From NCBI RefSeq assembly GCF_001465835.2, contig NZ_CP013661.2, forward strand, positions 372,001-436,000: a stretch of 64,000 nt of DNA, written 5' to 3'. Below the pieces are notes generated by a model. It saw nothing but the letters and a program-made list of their open reading frames with translations, did no database searches and was not told where the DNA came from. The translations under genes were made by a program, and so were the position numbers. Origin of the DNA: Planococcus kocurii. Lineage in GTDB: Bacteria > Bacillota > Bacilli > Bacillales_A > Planococcaceae. Shown here piece after piece: positions 1 to 9,608 of this stretch (the stretch's first letter is position 1; each line of letters begins with the position of its first letter).

Positions 1-748
1 CTTCAGCTGATTTGCCGTCTTTATCACCCAGTTCGGTTTGAATGGCTTTCATCTGCTCACGCAAATAAAATTCTTTTTGTGTTTGTTCCATTGCTTTTTT
101 CACACGCAGATTAATCTTTTTTTCAAGATCGACTACTTCTTGTTCGCTGTGTAACCGAGTAATAAGTAGCTCTAATCGTTTACTAACATCAAAAGTTTCC
201 AATATTTCCTGCTTGGTCGATACTTTCATCGAAAGGTGAGAAGCAACCATATCTGCCAAGCGACCTGGCTCTTCAATATCAGCTACCGTGTTGTATGCTT
301 CTGTACTAACTTTTTTCGAGCTTTTGACGTAATTCTCAAAATGCTCCAATAGCAAACGCATAAGCGCATCTTGTTCTGCATCTCTTTCTGTTTCATCAGC
401 AAAAGGTGTTACTTCAACAATTGTACAGGCTTCCGTTTCTTCGTAATTTTTTAACTGGCCACGTTCCAATCCTTCTACCAAAACACGAATCGTGCCATTC
501 GGTAATTTCAACATTTGTTTAACGTAGGCCAATGTTCCAATTTTATGAAGATCGGCTCTTTTAGGTTGTTCTATACTCATGTCTTTTTGAGTTGCTAAAA
601 AAACAATATTATCCTCTAACAATGCTTGTTCCAGTGCAGCTACGGATTGCTCTCGACCGACATCTATATGTAGCACCATTGTCGGAAATACAAGAAGTCC
701 GCGTAATGGTAGTAAGGGTACACGTTTTGTTACTTTTCTCTTAGCCAT
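1..748 (-). CDS. lon: Lon protease, N-terminal part (gene runs off the left edge)
   Basis: The first 249 codons of an ATP-dependent Lon protease (LonA type), which degrades misfolded and regulatory proteins in the cytoplasm. The ATG at 746-748 is preceded by GGAGGTGACTTGCCAC, a strong ribosome binding site. The visible protein begins MAKRKVTKRVPLLPLRGL, the typical start of the Lon substrate-binding (LAN) domain, and continues into the charged helical linker (LEKKINLRVKKAMEQ, then EQMKAIQTELG). The AAA+ and Ser-Lys protease domains lie outside the window. clpX and tig follow upstream in transcription, the usual Bacillales order. Identity is from family resemblance and synteny. Confidence 0.93.
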   Translation of the reverse strand, partial: MAKRKVTKRVPLLPLRGLLVFPTMVLHIDVGREQSVAALEQALLEDNIVFLATQKDMSIEQPKRADLHKIGTLAYVKQMLKLPNGTIRVLVEGLERGQLKNYEETEACTIVEVTPFADETERDAEQDALMRLLLEHFENYVKSSKKVSTEAYNTVADIEEPGRLADMVASHLSMKVSTKQEILETFDVSKRLELLITRLHSEQEVVDLEKKINLRVKKAMEQTQKEFYLREQMKAIQTELGDKDGKSAE

Positions 749-819
749 GTGGCAAGTCACCTCCGGGGATATTTTCAATGTGAGTGGATAACACCTAACC
801 TGATAGCTGCTATCGTTGT

Positions 820-1176
820 TGTCTAGCTCCACTTAGGCTCCTTGGGTCATAAGCCACTCTGCCTGTGCGGCAAAGAACGCCGCTTCACCAGATCGTCTTA
901 TGCCTGTCGGAGCTAAACGGTCACTTTCGCTTTTCTTTGTCCAGCTCAAGTGACCAGCTCCTCGGGTCATAAGCCACTCTGCCTGTGCGGCAAAGAACGC
1001 CGCTTCGCCAGATCGTCTTATGCCTGTCGGAGCTAAACGGTCACTTTCGCTTTTCTTTGTCCAGCTCAAGTGACCAGCTCCTCGGGTCATAAGCCACTCT
1101 GCCTGTGCGGCAAAGAACGCCGCTTCGTCAGATCGTCTTATGCCTGTCGGAGCTAAACGGTCACTTTCGCTTTTCT
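820..1176 (+). repeat. Three tandem copies of a ~120-bp structured intergenic repeat (R1-R3)
   Basis: Three head-to-tail copies with an exact 120-bp period (about 820-938, 939-1058, 1059-1176). The motif CGGGTCATAAGCCACTCTG recurs at 963 and 1083, and as TGGGTCATAAG at 843. Each copy can fold into nested stems: an outer AAGTGACC/GGTCACTT arm, an AGCTCC/GGAGCT arm, a CATAAG/CTTATG arm and an inner GCGGC...GCCGC hairpin, ending in CGCTTTTCT. The first copy has a diverged outer left arm. Related copies lie at 41.6-41.9, 42.3 and 45.4 kb. The array fills the gap between clpX's terminator and lon. Because 120 is a multiple of 3 it also makes a spurious repeated-peptide ORF. Confidence 0.85.
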
Positions 1177-1178
1177 AA

Positions 1179-1230
1179 TAAAAAACAGGCTAACTCAGAA
1201 CGCGCGGATTCGCACGATCAGAGTCAGCCC
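1179..1230 (-). terminator. Probable rho-independent terminator after clpX
   Basis: On the minus strand GGGCTGACTC and GAGTTAGCC arms enclose a long loop and are followed by TGTTTTTTATTA. It lies about 70 bp past the clpX stop codon and abuts repeat copy R3. Confidence 0.7.
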
Positions 1231-1296
1231 GTATCATCCTTTTGATTGGTCTATCCACCACTCAGCAAGTTTGCGCACTGTGTGGAGTTCCACTCA

Positions 1297-2568
1297 TTAT
1301 GCGGATGTTTTCTCATCGTTGTCGTTAACGTACTCTGAACCATCTTCTAAGATAAGTTTAGGTTGCACGCTGTCCGCAACAGTTTCTTTTGTAATGATGC
1401 ATTCAACAATGTCTTCACGTGAAGGCAAGTCGAACATGACTTCAAGCATCGTGTTTTCGATAATTGAGCGTAGTCCACGTGCACCGGTTTTGCGCTCAAT
1501 TGCAAGTTTCGCAATTTCAACAAGTGCTTCAGGCTCAAACGTTAATTTGACGCCATCAAGCTCCATCATTTTTTGGTATTGCTTGATCAATGCATTTTTA
1601 GGCTCAGTTAAAATTTGGACTAGCGCTTTTTCATCCAATTGTTCAAGGCTTGCCAATACAGGCAAACGACCGATAAATTCAGGAATCAAACCGAACTTCA
1701 ACAAATCTTCAGGAATCAATTGACTAAGCAATGATTTCTCATCCATTTCCTCTTTGTTCGGATCTGCACCAAAACCGATGATTTTATTGCCAAGACGGCG
1801 TTTAATAATTTGATCGACTCCGTCAAATGCACCACCTACGATGAACAATACATTCGTCGTATCGATTTGGATAAATTCTTGATGAGGATGCTTACGTCCG
1901 CCTTGTGGAGGTACGCTTGCAGTTGTGCCTTCTAAAATTTTCAGAAGGGCCTGCTGCACGCCTTCACCCGATACATCACGTGTGATCGATGCATTTTCAG
2001 ATTTACGTGCCACTTTATCGATCTCATCGATATAAATGATTCCTTTTTCTGCGCGTTCAACATCATAATCTGCAGCCTGAATTAGCTTCAAAAGAATGTT
2101 TTCCACGTCTTCACCGACATAACCTGCTTCTGTTAATGAAGTGGCGTCTGCAATTGCAAACGGTACATTTAGAATACGCGCTAACGTTTGTGCCAGTAAC
2201 GTTTTACCGCTTCCTGTTGGTCCGATTAAAACAATATTGGATTTCGATAATTCAACATCATCAATCTTGCTATTAGAGTTCACACGTTTGTAGTGATTAT
2301 AAACCGCTACAGCTAGTGATTTTTTGGCTTTTTCTTGGCCAATTACGTAGCCATTCAAAATGTCTAAGATTTCTTTTGGCTTAGGCACTTCTTTGAATTC
2401 TACTTCTTCATCTGTACCAAGCTCTTCTTCTACGATTTCCGTACAAAGCTCAATACATTCGTCACAAATATAAACACCTGGTCCCGCGACCAGTTTACGA
2501 ACCTGCTCTTGTGGTTTGCCACAAAACGAACATTTTAAATGCTCTTTTTCGTCATTGAATTTGAACAA
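1297..2568 (-). CDS. clpX: ClpX, ATPase subunit of Clp protease
   Basis: AAA+ unfoldase that recognises substrates and feeds them to ClpP. The N-terminal zinc-binding domain has Cys13, Cys16, Cys35 and Cys38 (CSFC...CDEC). Walker A GPTGSGKT, pore loop GYVG, Walker B IIYIDEID and the GRLPV region with arginine-rich sensor follow, ending in the family's C-terminal acidic tail. I prefer the TTG at 2566-2568, giving [13 protein letters not shown] (423 aa), because it matches the usual MFKFN start and lies 8 nt after AGGGG. An upstream GTG at 2575-2577 overlaps that ribosome binding site. It lies between tig and lon, the classical Bacillales arrangement. Confidence 0.96.
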   Translation of the reverse strand: MFKFNDEKEHLKCSFCGKPQEQVRKLVAGPGVYICDECIELCTEIVEEELGTDEEVEFKEVPKPKEILDILNGYVIGQEKAKKSLAVAVYNHYKRVNSNSKIDDVELSKSNIVLIGPTGSGKTLLAQTLARILNVPFAIADATSLTEAGYVGEDVENILLKLIQAADYDVERAEKGIIYIDEIDKVARKSENASITRDVSGEGVQQALLKILEGTTASVPPQGGRKHPHQEFIQIDTTNVLFIVGGAFDGVDQIIKRRLGNKIIGFGADPNKEEMDEKSLLSQLIPEDLLKFGLIPEFIGRLPVLASLEQLDEKALVQILTEPKNALIKQYQKMMELDGVKLTFEPEALVEIAKLAIERKTGARGLRSIIENTMLEVMFDLPSREDIVECIITKETVADSVQPKLILEDGSEYVNDNDEKTSA

Positions 2569-2612
2569 TGTATTCACCCCTATTCAAGCCATTATCTTAC
2601 AAGATTATCGTA

Positions 2613-2642
2613 ATTGTAGCAACTAATTGGATCTATCGTCAA
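2613..2642 (-). promoter_or_regulatory. Candidate sigma-A promoter for clpX
   Basis: Minus-strand TTGACG (2637-2642) and TACAAT (2613-2618) are separated by 18 bp, about 45 bp upstream of the clpX start. Seen by eye only. Confidence 0.5.
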
Positions 2643-2685
2643 TTCAGCGGATTCATCTCTGTGAAATCGGTGTTCTATGTAGTGG

Positions 2686-2717
2686 AAAACAAGGTGCGTC
2701 TCCGCACCTTGTTTTTC
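2686..2717 (-). terminator. Terminator after tig
   Basis: An inverted repeat, ACAAGGTGCG/CGCACCTTGT, with a three-base loop and T-rich flank on both strands (TTGTTTTCC on minus). It sits between the tig stop and the clpX promoter. Confidence 0.75.
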
Positions 2718-2742
2718 TTATTACTTATGTTTTACTTATGTG

Positions 2743-4029
2743 TTATTCAGAAATTTTTGCGTTGTCCACTAGGAACTCCACTGTGTTTTGCATGCGGATA
2801 TCATTTTCAAGCATTTCAGTTCCACCTAAAGCTGTTTTGATCTGCTCAATGTCCATGTTGAATTGACCAGCCATTTTTTCAAGCTCTTTATCGATATCTT
2901 CTGAAGTAACTTTCATGTTTTCAGCTTCAGCAATTGCTTCAAGTGTTAATGAAACGCGTACGCGTGTTTCAGCATCACCGTGCATTTGCTCACGAAGTGC
3001 AGCTTCGTCTTGACCTGAGAATTGGAAGTACAATTCAAGGTTCATGCCTTGCTGAGTCAAACGCTGTTCGAAATCACTCATCATACGGTCCATTTCTGAA
3101 TGGATCATTGCATGAGGAATATCAATTGTTGCGTTTTCAGCAGCTTTTTGAACCAATTCGTCACGAAGTTTTGCATCAGCAGCTGATTTTTTCTCAGCAA
3201 CTAAGCTTTCTTTCATTTTTGTGCGAAGTGCTTCTAGGCTTTCAACTTCAGGATCGATTTCTTTAGCTAGTTCGTCGTTAAGTTCAGGAAGTTCTTTTCC
3301 TTTAACTTCACTTACTTTAACTTTGAACGTTGCAGCTTTTCCTGCAAGCTCAGCAGCATGGTATTCTTCTGGGAAAGTAACTTCAACGTCTTTTTCTTCT
3401 CCAGATTTCACGCCTACCAATTGTTCTTCGAATCCTGGGATGAATGAGTTTGAACCGATTTCAAGAGAATAATCATTTCCTTGTCCGCCTTCAAATACTT
3501 CTCCGTCAACGAATCCTTCAAAGTCGATTACAGCTGTATCGCCTTCAACGATCGCTTCGTCTTCTTTAACAGTCAACTCAGCTAAACGTTCTTGGTTTTC
3601 TTTCAATTGGTTTTCGATATCTTCATCCGTTACTTCTGTATCAGGTTTTGATACTTCAAGACCTTTGTATTCACCAAGCTCAGCAATCGGCTTTACAACT
3701 ACTTTAGCTGTAAACACTAGCGGCTGGTTTTTTTCGATTGTTTCGATGTCGATTTCAGGACGGTCAACTGGATTGATTCCTGCTTCTTCAACTGCATTTG
3801 CATAGGCGTCCGGTAAGATGAAGTCTAATGCATCTTGGTAAAGTGATTCTGCACCGAAACGTTTTTCGAACATTTGACGAGGCATTTTCCCTTTACGGAA
3901 TCCTGGTACGTTGATTTCTTTAACAACTTTCTTAAACGCTTTATCAAGACCGGCGTTTACTTCTTCTGCAGGAACCTCAACTGTTAATACTCCTGTGTTA
4001 CCTTCTTGTTTTTCCCATTTTGCTGACAT
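2743..4029 (-). CDS. tig: Trigger factor, ribosome-associated chaperone
   Basis: Folds nascent chains at the ribosome exit tunnel. The 428-residue length and three-domain layout are standard. The N-terminal ribosome-binding domain carries the signature GFRKGK at residues 43-48. A FKBP-type peptidyl-prolyl isomerase domain follows at roughly residues 160-245 ([20 protein letters not shown] and the [11 protein letters not shown] segment), then the helical C-terminal chaperone domain. It is transcribed ahead of clpX and lon, linking folding with proteolysis, but a terminator separates it from clpX. Confidence 0.97.
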   Translation of the reverse strand: MSAKWEKQEGNTGVLTVEVPAEEVNAGLDKAFKKVVKEINVPGFRKGKMPRQMFEKRFGAESLYQDALDFILPDAYANAVEEAGINPVDRPEIDIETIEKNQPLVFTAKVVVKPIAELGEYKGLEVSKPDTEVTDEDIENQLKENQERLAELTVKEDEAIVEGDTAVIDFEGFVDGEVFEGGQGNDYSLEIGSNSFIPGFEEQLVGVKSGEEKDVEVTFPEEYHAAELAGKAATFKVKVSEVKGKELPELNDELAKEIDPEVESLEALRTKMKESLVAEKKSAADAKLRDELVQKAAENATIDIPHAMIHSEMDRMMSDFEQRLTQQGMNLELYFQFSGQDEAALREQMHGDAETRVRVSLTLEAIAEAENMKVTSEDIDKELEKMAGQFNMDIEQIKTALGGTEMLENDIRMQNTVEFLVDNAKISE

Positions 4030-4097
4030 ATTATAAGCCCTCCAAACATTTTCTAAAAAGTCATTTTACGTTTTATACGAATTTTGACAACCTACAT

Positions 4098-4125
4098 ATT
4101 ATAGCACACATGCTGTCAGGTTCAA
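4098..4125 (-). promoter_or_regulatory. Candidate sigma-A promoter for tig
   Basis: TTGAAC (4120-4125) and a perfect TATAAT (4098-4103) on the minus strand, 16 bp apart, upstream of tig. Confidence 0.55.
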
Positions 4126-4131
4126 CTATTT

Positions 4132-5112
4132 CTACCCATTACGCATCTCAAACCACAGTTCAGCTTGCTGAATCAGTTCCAGTAGCTTTTCATCTTCATT
4201 AAATGACGTCTTTCCATTGAACAAACCTTCTGTATAATCCATATACGCCTGTACAACTTCTTCCACCTTAAAATCATCCCAAACGAATGGATACAAGAGA
4301 TAGATATGACGTTCGAATAATTCTTTAACCAATTCAAGTCGCGTCGGATTTTTTGCCAAAGAATCTTCTAAGAGATTCGTCATTTGCCTAATACGCTTGT
4401 TATTCAATGGATCGGGCAAACTCTCGGTTTTAAATACGCCTGTGTAATGGAATTTTTGAACTTTTACTTGTGCTTCAATTTTTTCTTGAAATAGCATAAA
4501 TAATATGTATGTCTTCGTCAATAAATCGGCTTCCGGGTGCTCGATGATCGCTAGCAATTTTTTCTTTAACGCCTGGTAGGACGTGGTCGGCAAAGCTAAA
4601 ATCAACTGTTCTTGCTCAGAAGGATGCAACACCAAAAAGTTTTCAATGGCATAAAGCGATGCATCTACTTTCTCAGTCGCTACATTCGCAGCAATCCGCT
4701 CATTCAATTCACGCAATTGGTGAAACTGCTCAAGTCGCTCTTCAGGTAAAACTTTTTCTTCTATTAAGACTTCAATCATTTTTTCTGCTTCTTCAAATTC
4801 ACGGACTTGCATTAAAATGCTTATGTATAGCTCCATCGTCTCCAAGTAATGGATCGGACCGATTTGCAACAGTTCTCTACACACTTCTAAAGCTTCTACA
4901 AACTCTCCAAGTTCATAGAGACAATATGCATAACCACCTAAAGCGGCTGCATGATCAGGTTCATAAGACAGCACCTGGTAGAGGCTATCTCGAGCATCTT
5001 CGTATTGTTCTTCTTTTAGGAACGTCATACCCTCTGACAATAACCGATTGACGGTTGTCGGAAAAACAATGACATTTCCTTTGCGTTTCAATTCCCGGTA
5101 TTTCTTTCGCAC
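4132..5112 (-). CDS. TPR-repeat protein, YsoA-like
   Basis: A soluble helical-repeat protein of about 326 residues. At least two tetratricopeptide units are visible near the N terminus: AREDSL-like YEDARDSLYQVLSYEPDHAAAL, then GEFVEALEVCRELLQIGP. More diverged helical repeats follow. I prefer the GTG at 5110-5112, giving MRKKYRELKRKGN, because AGAGGTGG lies 8 nt upstream; an in-frame ATG at 5142 has a weaker site. The position beside tig matches B. subtilis ysoA. A protein-interaction scaffold role follows from the TPR fold; the partner is unknown. Confidence 0.8.
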   Translation of the reverse strand: MRKKYRELKRKGNVIVFPTTVNRLLSEGMTFLKEEQYEDARDSLYQVLSYEPDHAAALGGYAYCLYELGEFVEALEVCRELLQIGPIHYLETMELYISILMQVREFEEAEKMIEVLIEEKVLPEERLEQFHQLRELNERIAANVATEKVDASLYAIENFLVLHPSEQEQLILALPTTSYQALKKKLLAIIEHPEADLLTKTYILFMLFQEKIEAQVKVQKFHYTGVFKTESLPDPLNNKRIRQMTNLLEDSLAKNPTRLELVKELFERHIYLLYPFVWDDFKVEEVVQAYMDYTEGLFNGKTSFNEDEKLLELIQQAELWFEMRNG

Positions 5113-5199
5113 AGTACCACCTCTTTTGTGTTTCATCATCATATCATATTCCCTTTACGCAGAAAATAAAAACCTCAGCATTGCTCGGGCAATCTAACT

Positions 5200-5499
5200 T
5201 CACCAAAAAACTTCATGTTCATTGCTCAACTCTAGCAACTTGGGAATCAGTAGTAAAGCACTAGCGAACAATCCGACCATCATAAGAAGTGAAGAAGTTA
5301 ACGAAAGATCCATAAGTGTAGACAATGGCAAAGGCAATAAAACCACCCAATTTAGTATCATCGTACGTCGCCTTGATTTTGCAGTGGCGTATTGGTCACT
5401 TAGACAGTACGGGCAACGCATCGAGCTACTCATTTTCCATGATGCCTTCATTGATTGCTTCCAAGTCCATTGGTTTTTGCAGTGTTTACACGTCGGCAC
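5200..5499 (-). CDS. Small zinc-ribbon membrane protein (CxxC-x21-CxxC type)
   Basis: A 99-residue protein with four cysteines spaced C4-x2-C7-x21-C29-x2-C32 in MPTCKHC...RCPYC, a probable zinc ribbon. Two hydrophobic segments follow (about residues 48-66 and 70-88), so the ribbon is probably anchored to the membrane. The pattern and the WTWKQ and RRR motifs fit a family of short Firmicutes proteins named after the CxxC-20-CxxC spacing. Function is unknown. It is read from the minus strand upstream of the acyltransferase terminator. Confidence 0.7.
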   Translation of the reverse strand: MPTCKHCKNQWTWKQSMKASWKMSSSMRCPYCLSDQYATAKSRRRTMILNWVVLLPLPLSTLMDLSLTSSLLMMVGLFASALLLIPKLLELSNEHEVFW

Positions 5500-5683
5500 A
5501 GAAACACCTCCTTAGCATTACTACGCATTAACTACTGTTTGGTTTCATTAATCGTCATGTAGGAACTAGTAGGAACAATAGAAAAGCAAACAAATCCTTT
5601 CCATCCTCTCTCTCAGCTTGGTCTTCTGTTCGCTAACTATTTGTTTCCGCTGCCTGCTCGTACAGTAGTTTTTCAACCAAAGA
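5500..5683. other. Intergenic stretch without recognised feature
   Basis: AT-rich sequence between the zinc-ribbon gene and the acyltransferase terminator. I see no convincing gene, repeat or RNA in it. Confidence 0.4.
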
Positions 5684-5722
5684 AAAATAAGCTACCAGCC
5701 TCTTACAGGCTAGTAGCTTATG
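5684..5722 (-). terminator. Terminator after the acyltransferase gene
   Basis: AAGCTACTAGCCTG/CAGGCTGGTAGCTT-type hairpin followed on the minus strand by TATTTTTC, just after the stop codon at 5735. Confidence 0.85.
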
Positions 5723-5734
5723 AACGTTTCTACA

Positions 5735-7735
5735 TTACTTTTCTAACGCTTCGAGAATTGGTTTTTCAAACACAGGCGCAAAACTTCGAGAAAACGTAGC
5801 CGTTAAGTGATTGGCATCAAAATGAGTAATAACATTTCCGACGACGTAATGACAATACTCACCGTCGCAGAAATAATCCGTCAAATCAATGGTTGTAGCA
5901 GTTTCCGGCATATAATCAGCTTGAGTTATCGGGTTGACGTCTCTAACAATTTCTTCTTGTTTTGCTTTACACTGTTCTGGTTCATCTGCGTTCTGACTGA
6001 GGCAGGTTAAAACATGTTGTTTATACCAAGGAGTGTCGCGCACCAAAAATAAAGGAATGTCTTGTTTCTCAAAATACTTCCAAGCTTCGATAAAGCCGTC
6101 TGAAACTTCGTCAAACTCCTCTTGTTGGCTGCCTACATTTCCCACAGTGAAAATAAGGTCGGGTGTATCTTTCGCAATTTTTGTTTTCACGTTTGTGAAC
6201 CACTCGGCACATTCTGGAGAACCGGGCACGTCCTCTTCTGTAAACCGACAACTGCTCTTGAGATAAGTGACAATTTTCAAGTTATGCGTTTTAGCCAACT
6301 CTTCAAGCATTGGTTGCCAGTGGGCTGAATGGGATCCACCGACCAAAGCGATGGTGTAATCGTAATCTATGAGCTCCCCATATTCACAAACCTTTGCTGC
6401 GGTAGTGACTTTCCCTACCATGCAACGCTCTTCGTAAATAACCGACCGGTCTTGTTCTGCAACTTCAAGTCTCGGAATGAACGGCTCATCAAATTCAGCT
6501 AGAGGTGTTAAGCGACCATCCTCCAAATAAACGGCTGCTCCTGGATGATCGTTGATTCTCTCACTTAATGTTTCTGAGTCAGCGACAGGTAATGCCAAAG
6601 AGCTTTCTTGGTAGATAAATGTTGAAAGCCATATAGCTCCTGAGAAAACAAAAATGATACTTGCTGTTTTCCAAAGGGACAGTTGGATGTTTCGAACAGG
6701 TACTTCGAAGCCGTAAATTGTCACATAAGCAAAAATCGCGGCGACGGTCATGATGAGCAATCCACCTATAAGTGACACGGTTTCGACCTCGAACAAAGCA
6801 TAATAGAAAATCAGGAGCGGCCAATGCCACAAATAAAACGCGTACGAAATACTTCCGAATTTCACTAAAGGCTTCCAGCTGAGCAATTGGAAAGCACTGA
6901 AATGGGTCGAATAATTCCCAGCAACGATAATCAGGACAGCGGATAACACTGGCCATAATGCAGCGTAACCTGGGAACAGCTGGGATACTTGCAAGACGAT
7001 ACCGCAGCTAATCAATCCGATTAACCCCATCCACCCTAAAACCCAGGAAAGACGTGAGGAAATCACTATTTTATGAATGGTTAACGCAAGGATTCCACCC
7101 ACTCCAAATTCCCATACACGTGTGAAGGTATGGTAATAAGCAACTGGCTGATTGACAATCGTTAAGTAAACAGAATAGCCGAAAGATGCGATCGCAACTA
7201 CCGAAATCACGATGATCAGCATACGTTTAATGTGATTGCTTGAGAAAAGTCTTAATAAAGTAATCGCCACAAAAAACAGCAATAACCAAACTAAGTAAAA
7301 CTGAAATTGAATGCTCAACGCCCAAAAATGCTGAAACGGAGAAGCACTGTTGTTCTGAGCCAAATAATCTACAGAATCGATGGCAAGCCGCCAATTCTGA
7401 AAATAAAACGCCGAAGCTAAAAATTCGTTAAGTGTTTGCTGCTTTGTAAACACTGGCAATATGTATAGACCCGCAATTAAAGTTGTAATGCTAATTAGCC
7501 AAGCTGTAGGCAACAATCGTTTCATCAGTTTGACAATATAAGAAAAGTACAATACTTTGCCATTTTTCCGGTACATAGACAATAAAGATGTTGTGATCAA
7601 AAATCCCGATACAACAAAAAAGACATCTACGCCACCTGAAACTCGATTAAACCATATATGATAAATGGCTACTAGTATCGCCGCAATTGTACGCAAACCT
7701 TCCAATTCGGGGCGAATACGCCTTTTGGTTTCCAT
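5735..7735 (-). CDS. OatA-like acyltransferase (AT3 membrane domain plus SGNH domain)
   Basis: A 666-residue protein with the two-part layout of O-acetyltransferases such as OatA. The first ~370 residues form a multi-pass acyltransferase-3 domain beginning RRIRPELEGLRTIAAILVAIYH, whose histidine is the family's proposed acetyl-handling residue. The extracytoplasmic C-terminal part carries SGNH-hydrolase features: VGGSHSAHW (nucleophile block, here GGSHS) and a C-terminal DANHLT Asp-His pair. It probably acetylates peptidoglycan or another envelope glycan at the outer face; the exact acceptor cannot be read from sequence. It appears monocistronic, with a terminator of its own. Confidence 0.85.
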   Translation of the reverse strand: METKRRIRPELEGLRTIAAILVAIYHIWFNRVSGGVDVFFVVSGFLITTSLLSMYRKNGKVLYFSYIVKLMKRLLPTAWLISITTLIAGLYILPVFTKQQTLNEFLASAFYFQNWRLAIDSVDYLAQNNSASPFQHFWALSIQFQFYLVWLLLFFVAITLLRLFSSNHIKRMLIIVISVVAIASFGYSVYLTIVNQPVAYYHTFTRVWEFGVGGILALTIHKIVISSRLSWVLGWMGLIGLISCGIVLQVSQLFPGYAALWPVLSAVLIIVAGNYSTHFSAFQLLSWKPLVKFGSISYAFYLWHWPLLIFYYALFEVETVSLIGGLLIMTVAAIFAYVTIYGFEVPVRNIQLSLWKTASIIFVFSGAIWLSTFIYQESSLALPVADSETLSERINDHPGAAVYLEDGRLTPLAEFDEPFIPRLEVAEQDRSVIYEERCMVGKVTTAAKVCEYGELIDYDYTIALVGGSHSAHWQPMLEELAKTHNLKIVTYLKSSCRFTEEDVPGSPECAEWFTNVKTKIAKDTPDLIFTVGNVGSQQEEFDEVSDGFIEAWKYFEKQDIPLFLVRDTPWYKQHVLTCLSQNADEPEQCKAKQEEIVRDVNPITQADYMPETATTIDLTDYFCDGEYCHYVVGNVITHFDANHLTATFSRSFAPVFEKPILEALEK

Positions 7736-7888
7736 AAACTTTCGCCACTCCTTATTATTGATAAATAGTTGAATACAATTGTATCATATTCTTAATTTCT
7801 CACTTTTTTTCTGTAAATTAGATTTATTCGAGTCGGAAATAGACCTACAAACAGACATGTTGAGCGTCCTTAATACTTTTTCTACACA

Positions 7889-7930
7889 CAAAACCTCCAC
7901 ACCGTTTAATAAACGATGTGGAGGTTTTGT
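7889..7930 (-). terminator. Terminator after tRNA-Arg
   Basis: A CAAAACCTCCACA/TGTGGAGGTTTTG hairpin lying just downstream of the minus-strand tRNA gene, with T-runs on both sides. Confidence 0.75.
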
Positions 7931-7953
7931 TCGAATTATGTACATTCCTATAA

Positions 7954-8027
<74 letters not shown>

Positions 8028-8165
8028 GAAAGCTTTCTTAGAGACTAGACGGTGGCACAAGATTTCGCTTGCGGCTTTGCTTTTCTATTGAAAGACAATT
8101 TTAATTATAGAAATGATTTGAAGAAAAGTCAATGCTATTTTAAAAAAACATTAAAATAAATGAAT

Positions 8166-8777
8166 TCAGCTTTGTTTTTCTTCATTTAACCACTTAGGCA
8201 TGCGCTGTTGTAACTCGCGCAAGGCATTGCCGCGATGGGAAATTGCAGCCTTTTCGTGAGGCAACAATTCAGCCATCGCTTTGCTTTGTGCAGGAACGTA
8301 AAAAATGGGATCGTAGCCAAAACCATTATTGCCTTGAGGCGTACTAAGAATAATTCCTTCACAAGAGCCCGAAAATGTTTCAGTCTTCTCGTTAGGCGCT
8401 GCTACCGCTAGGACACAACGAAAACGTGCTGTACGTCCGTTTTCAGGCACGCCAGACATTTTCTCAAGCACTTTATCAATATTTGCGCTATCGCTCTTAG
8501 CAGCACCCGCATAGCGTGCTGAATAGACACCTGGTTCACCGTTCAATGCATCAATTTCTAATCCGCTATCATCGGAAATAACAGGAATACCTAATACTTT
8601 CGAAACGGCTTCTGCTTTTAAGATGGCGTTTTCTTCAAAAGTGACACCCGTTTCTTCTACATCCAGGTCTTGTGCTACGTCTAGTAGAGTCAACACTTTA
8701 TACCCAAGAGGGGCAAGCAACGCTTCAAAATCTTTAGCTTTGCCTTTGTTTTGAGTTGCAATTACAATTTTTTTCAT
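8166..8777 (-). CDS. rdgB: XTP/dITP diphosphatase (RdgB/HAM1 family)
   Basis: House-cleaning nucleotide pyrophosphatase that hydrolyses non-canonical purine nucleotides (XTP, dITP, ITP). Family hallmarks are the N-terminal [36 protein letters not shown], and the late FGYDPIF and SHRGNAL blocks. Its 203 residues match family size. The ATG overlaps the rph stop by 4 bp (8774-8777), so the two are translationally coupled, as in B. subtilis rph-ysnA. Confidence 0.95.
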   Translation of the reverse strand: MKKIVIATQNKGKAKDFEALLAPLGYKVLTLLDVAQDLDVEETGVTFEENAILKAEAVSKVLGIPVISDDSGLEIDALNGEPGVYSARYAGAAKSDSANIDKVLEKMSGVPENGRTARFRCVLAVAAPNEKTETFSGSCEGIILSTPQGNNGFGYDPIFYVPAQSKAMAELLPHEKAAISHRGNALRELQQRMPKWLNEEKQS

Positions 8778-9523
8778 TGTTCCACAACGACCTTTTCTCC
8801 AATACGAGCAGCAATATCGCCTAGCGCGCTACGCTGCATCGCAATCAATTGATGGATTCCTGCTTCTCCAAGGTCCAGCAATTCGTTGAGTTGAGCACGT
8901 GTAAACGTAGACTCCTCTCCCGTTCCTTGCAATTCCACGAAATGACCTGCCCCTGTCATAACTAGGTTCATATCAACTTCAGCGCTAGAATCCTCAACGT
9001 AATTCAAGTCAAGAATGGATCCGTTTTCAGCTGTAACGCCGACACTTGTTGCAGCAAGAAAGTCCGTTACTGGAAATGCCGGAAGCTCTAGCTTACTAAT
9101 AGCCATCGTCATAGCGATAAATGCCCCTGTAATCGATGCTGTACGCGTTCCACCATCTGCTTGGATTACGTCGCAATCGATCCACAATGTACGCTCACCT
9201 AGCTTCTCAAGATCCACAACAGCTCGCAATGCACGACCAATCAGTCGCTGAATTTCCATTGTCCGTCCACCAATTTTCCCAGCTGAAGCCTCACGACGGT
9301 TTCGGCTGTTCGTTGCACGTGGCAACATGGAATATTCTGCTGTTATCCAGCCCTTGCCTTGACCTCTCAAGAATCCTGGAACTTTGTCTTCAATCGTCGC
9401 TGTACAGATTACTTTCGTCTGTCCCACCGTGATTAATACCGAACCTTCTGGGTGAATCAAATAGTCTACGTCCACTGAAACAGGACGCAACTCGTTAGTT
9501 TGTCTATTATCTATGCGTGTCAT
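8774..9523 (-). CDS. rph: Ribonuclease PH
   Basis: Phosphorolytic 3'-5' exoribonuclease that trims tRNA 3' ends. The 249-residue sequence shows the RNase PH core: [33 protein letters not shown]-terminated helix, and [21 protein letters not shown] with the phosphate-binding region. The ATG follows GGAGGATTTTT. It forms a two-gene unit with rdgB. Confidence 0.96.
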   Translation of the reverse strand: MTRIDNRQTNELRPVSVDVDYLIHPEGSVLITVGQTKVICTATIEDKVPGFLRGQGKGWITAEYSMLPRATNSRNRREASAGKIGGRTMEIQRLIGRALRAVVDLEKLGERTLWIDCDVIQADGGTRTASITGAFIAMTMAISKLELPAFPVTDFLAATSVGVTAENGSILDLNYVEDSSAEVDMNLVMTGAGHFVELQGTGEESTFTRAQLNELLDLGEAGIHQLIAMQRSALGDIAARIGEKVVVEQ

Positions 9524-9576
9524 AAAAATCCTCCTTGTATATGCTCAAATAGCTTACCATATTTCGCTGATAACGA

Positions 9577-9608
9577 CAAAAACCTGACAGCATCTGCTAT
9601 CAGGTTTT
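9577..9608 (-). terminator. Terminator overlapping the racE stop codon
   Basis: AAAACCTGATAGCAG/CTGTCAGGTTTT hairpin followed by TTGTCG on minus. The TGA stop of racE lies inside the ascending arm. Confidence 0.85.

Noticed and set aside
833..1090. 85-residue ORF with a perfectly repeated 40-residue peptide
   Set aside because: It is the translation of the 120-bp tandem repeat; no ribosome binding site, and the repeat elsewhere is clearly intergenic.
8040..8090. Possible decayed copy of the 120-bp repeat near tRNA-Arg
   Set aside because: ACTAGAC and CGGCTTTGCTTTTCT resemble the element's ends, but no arms pair and the interior is missing.
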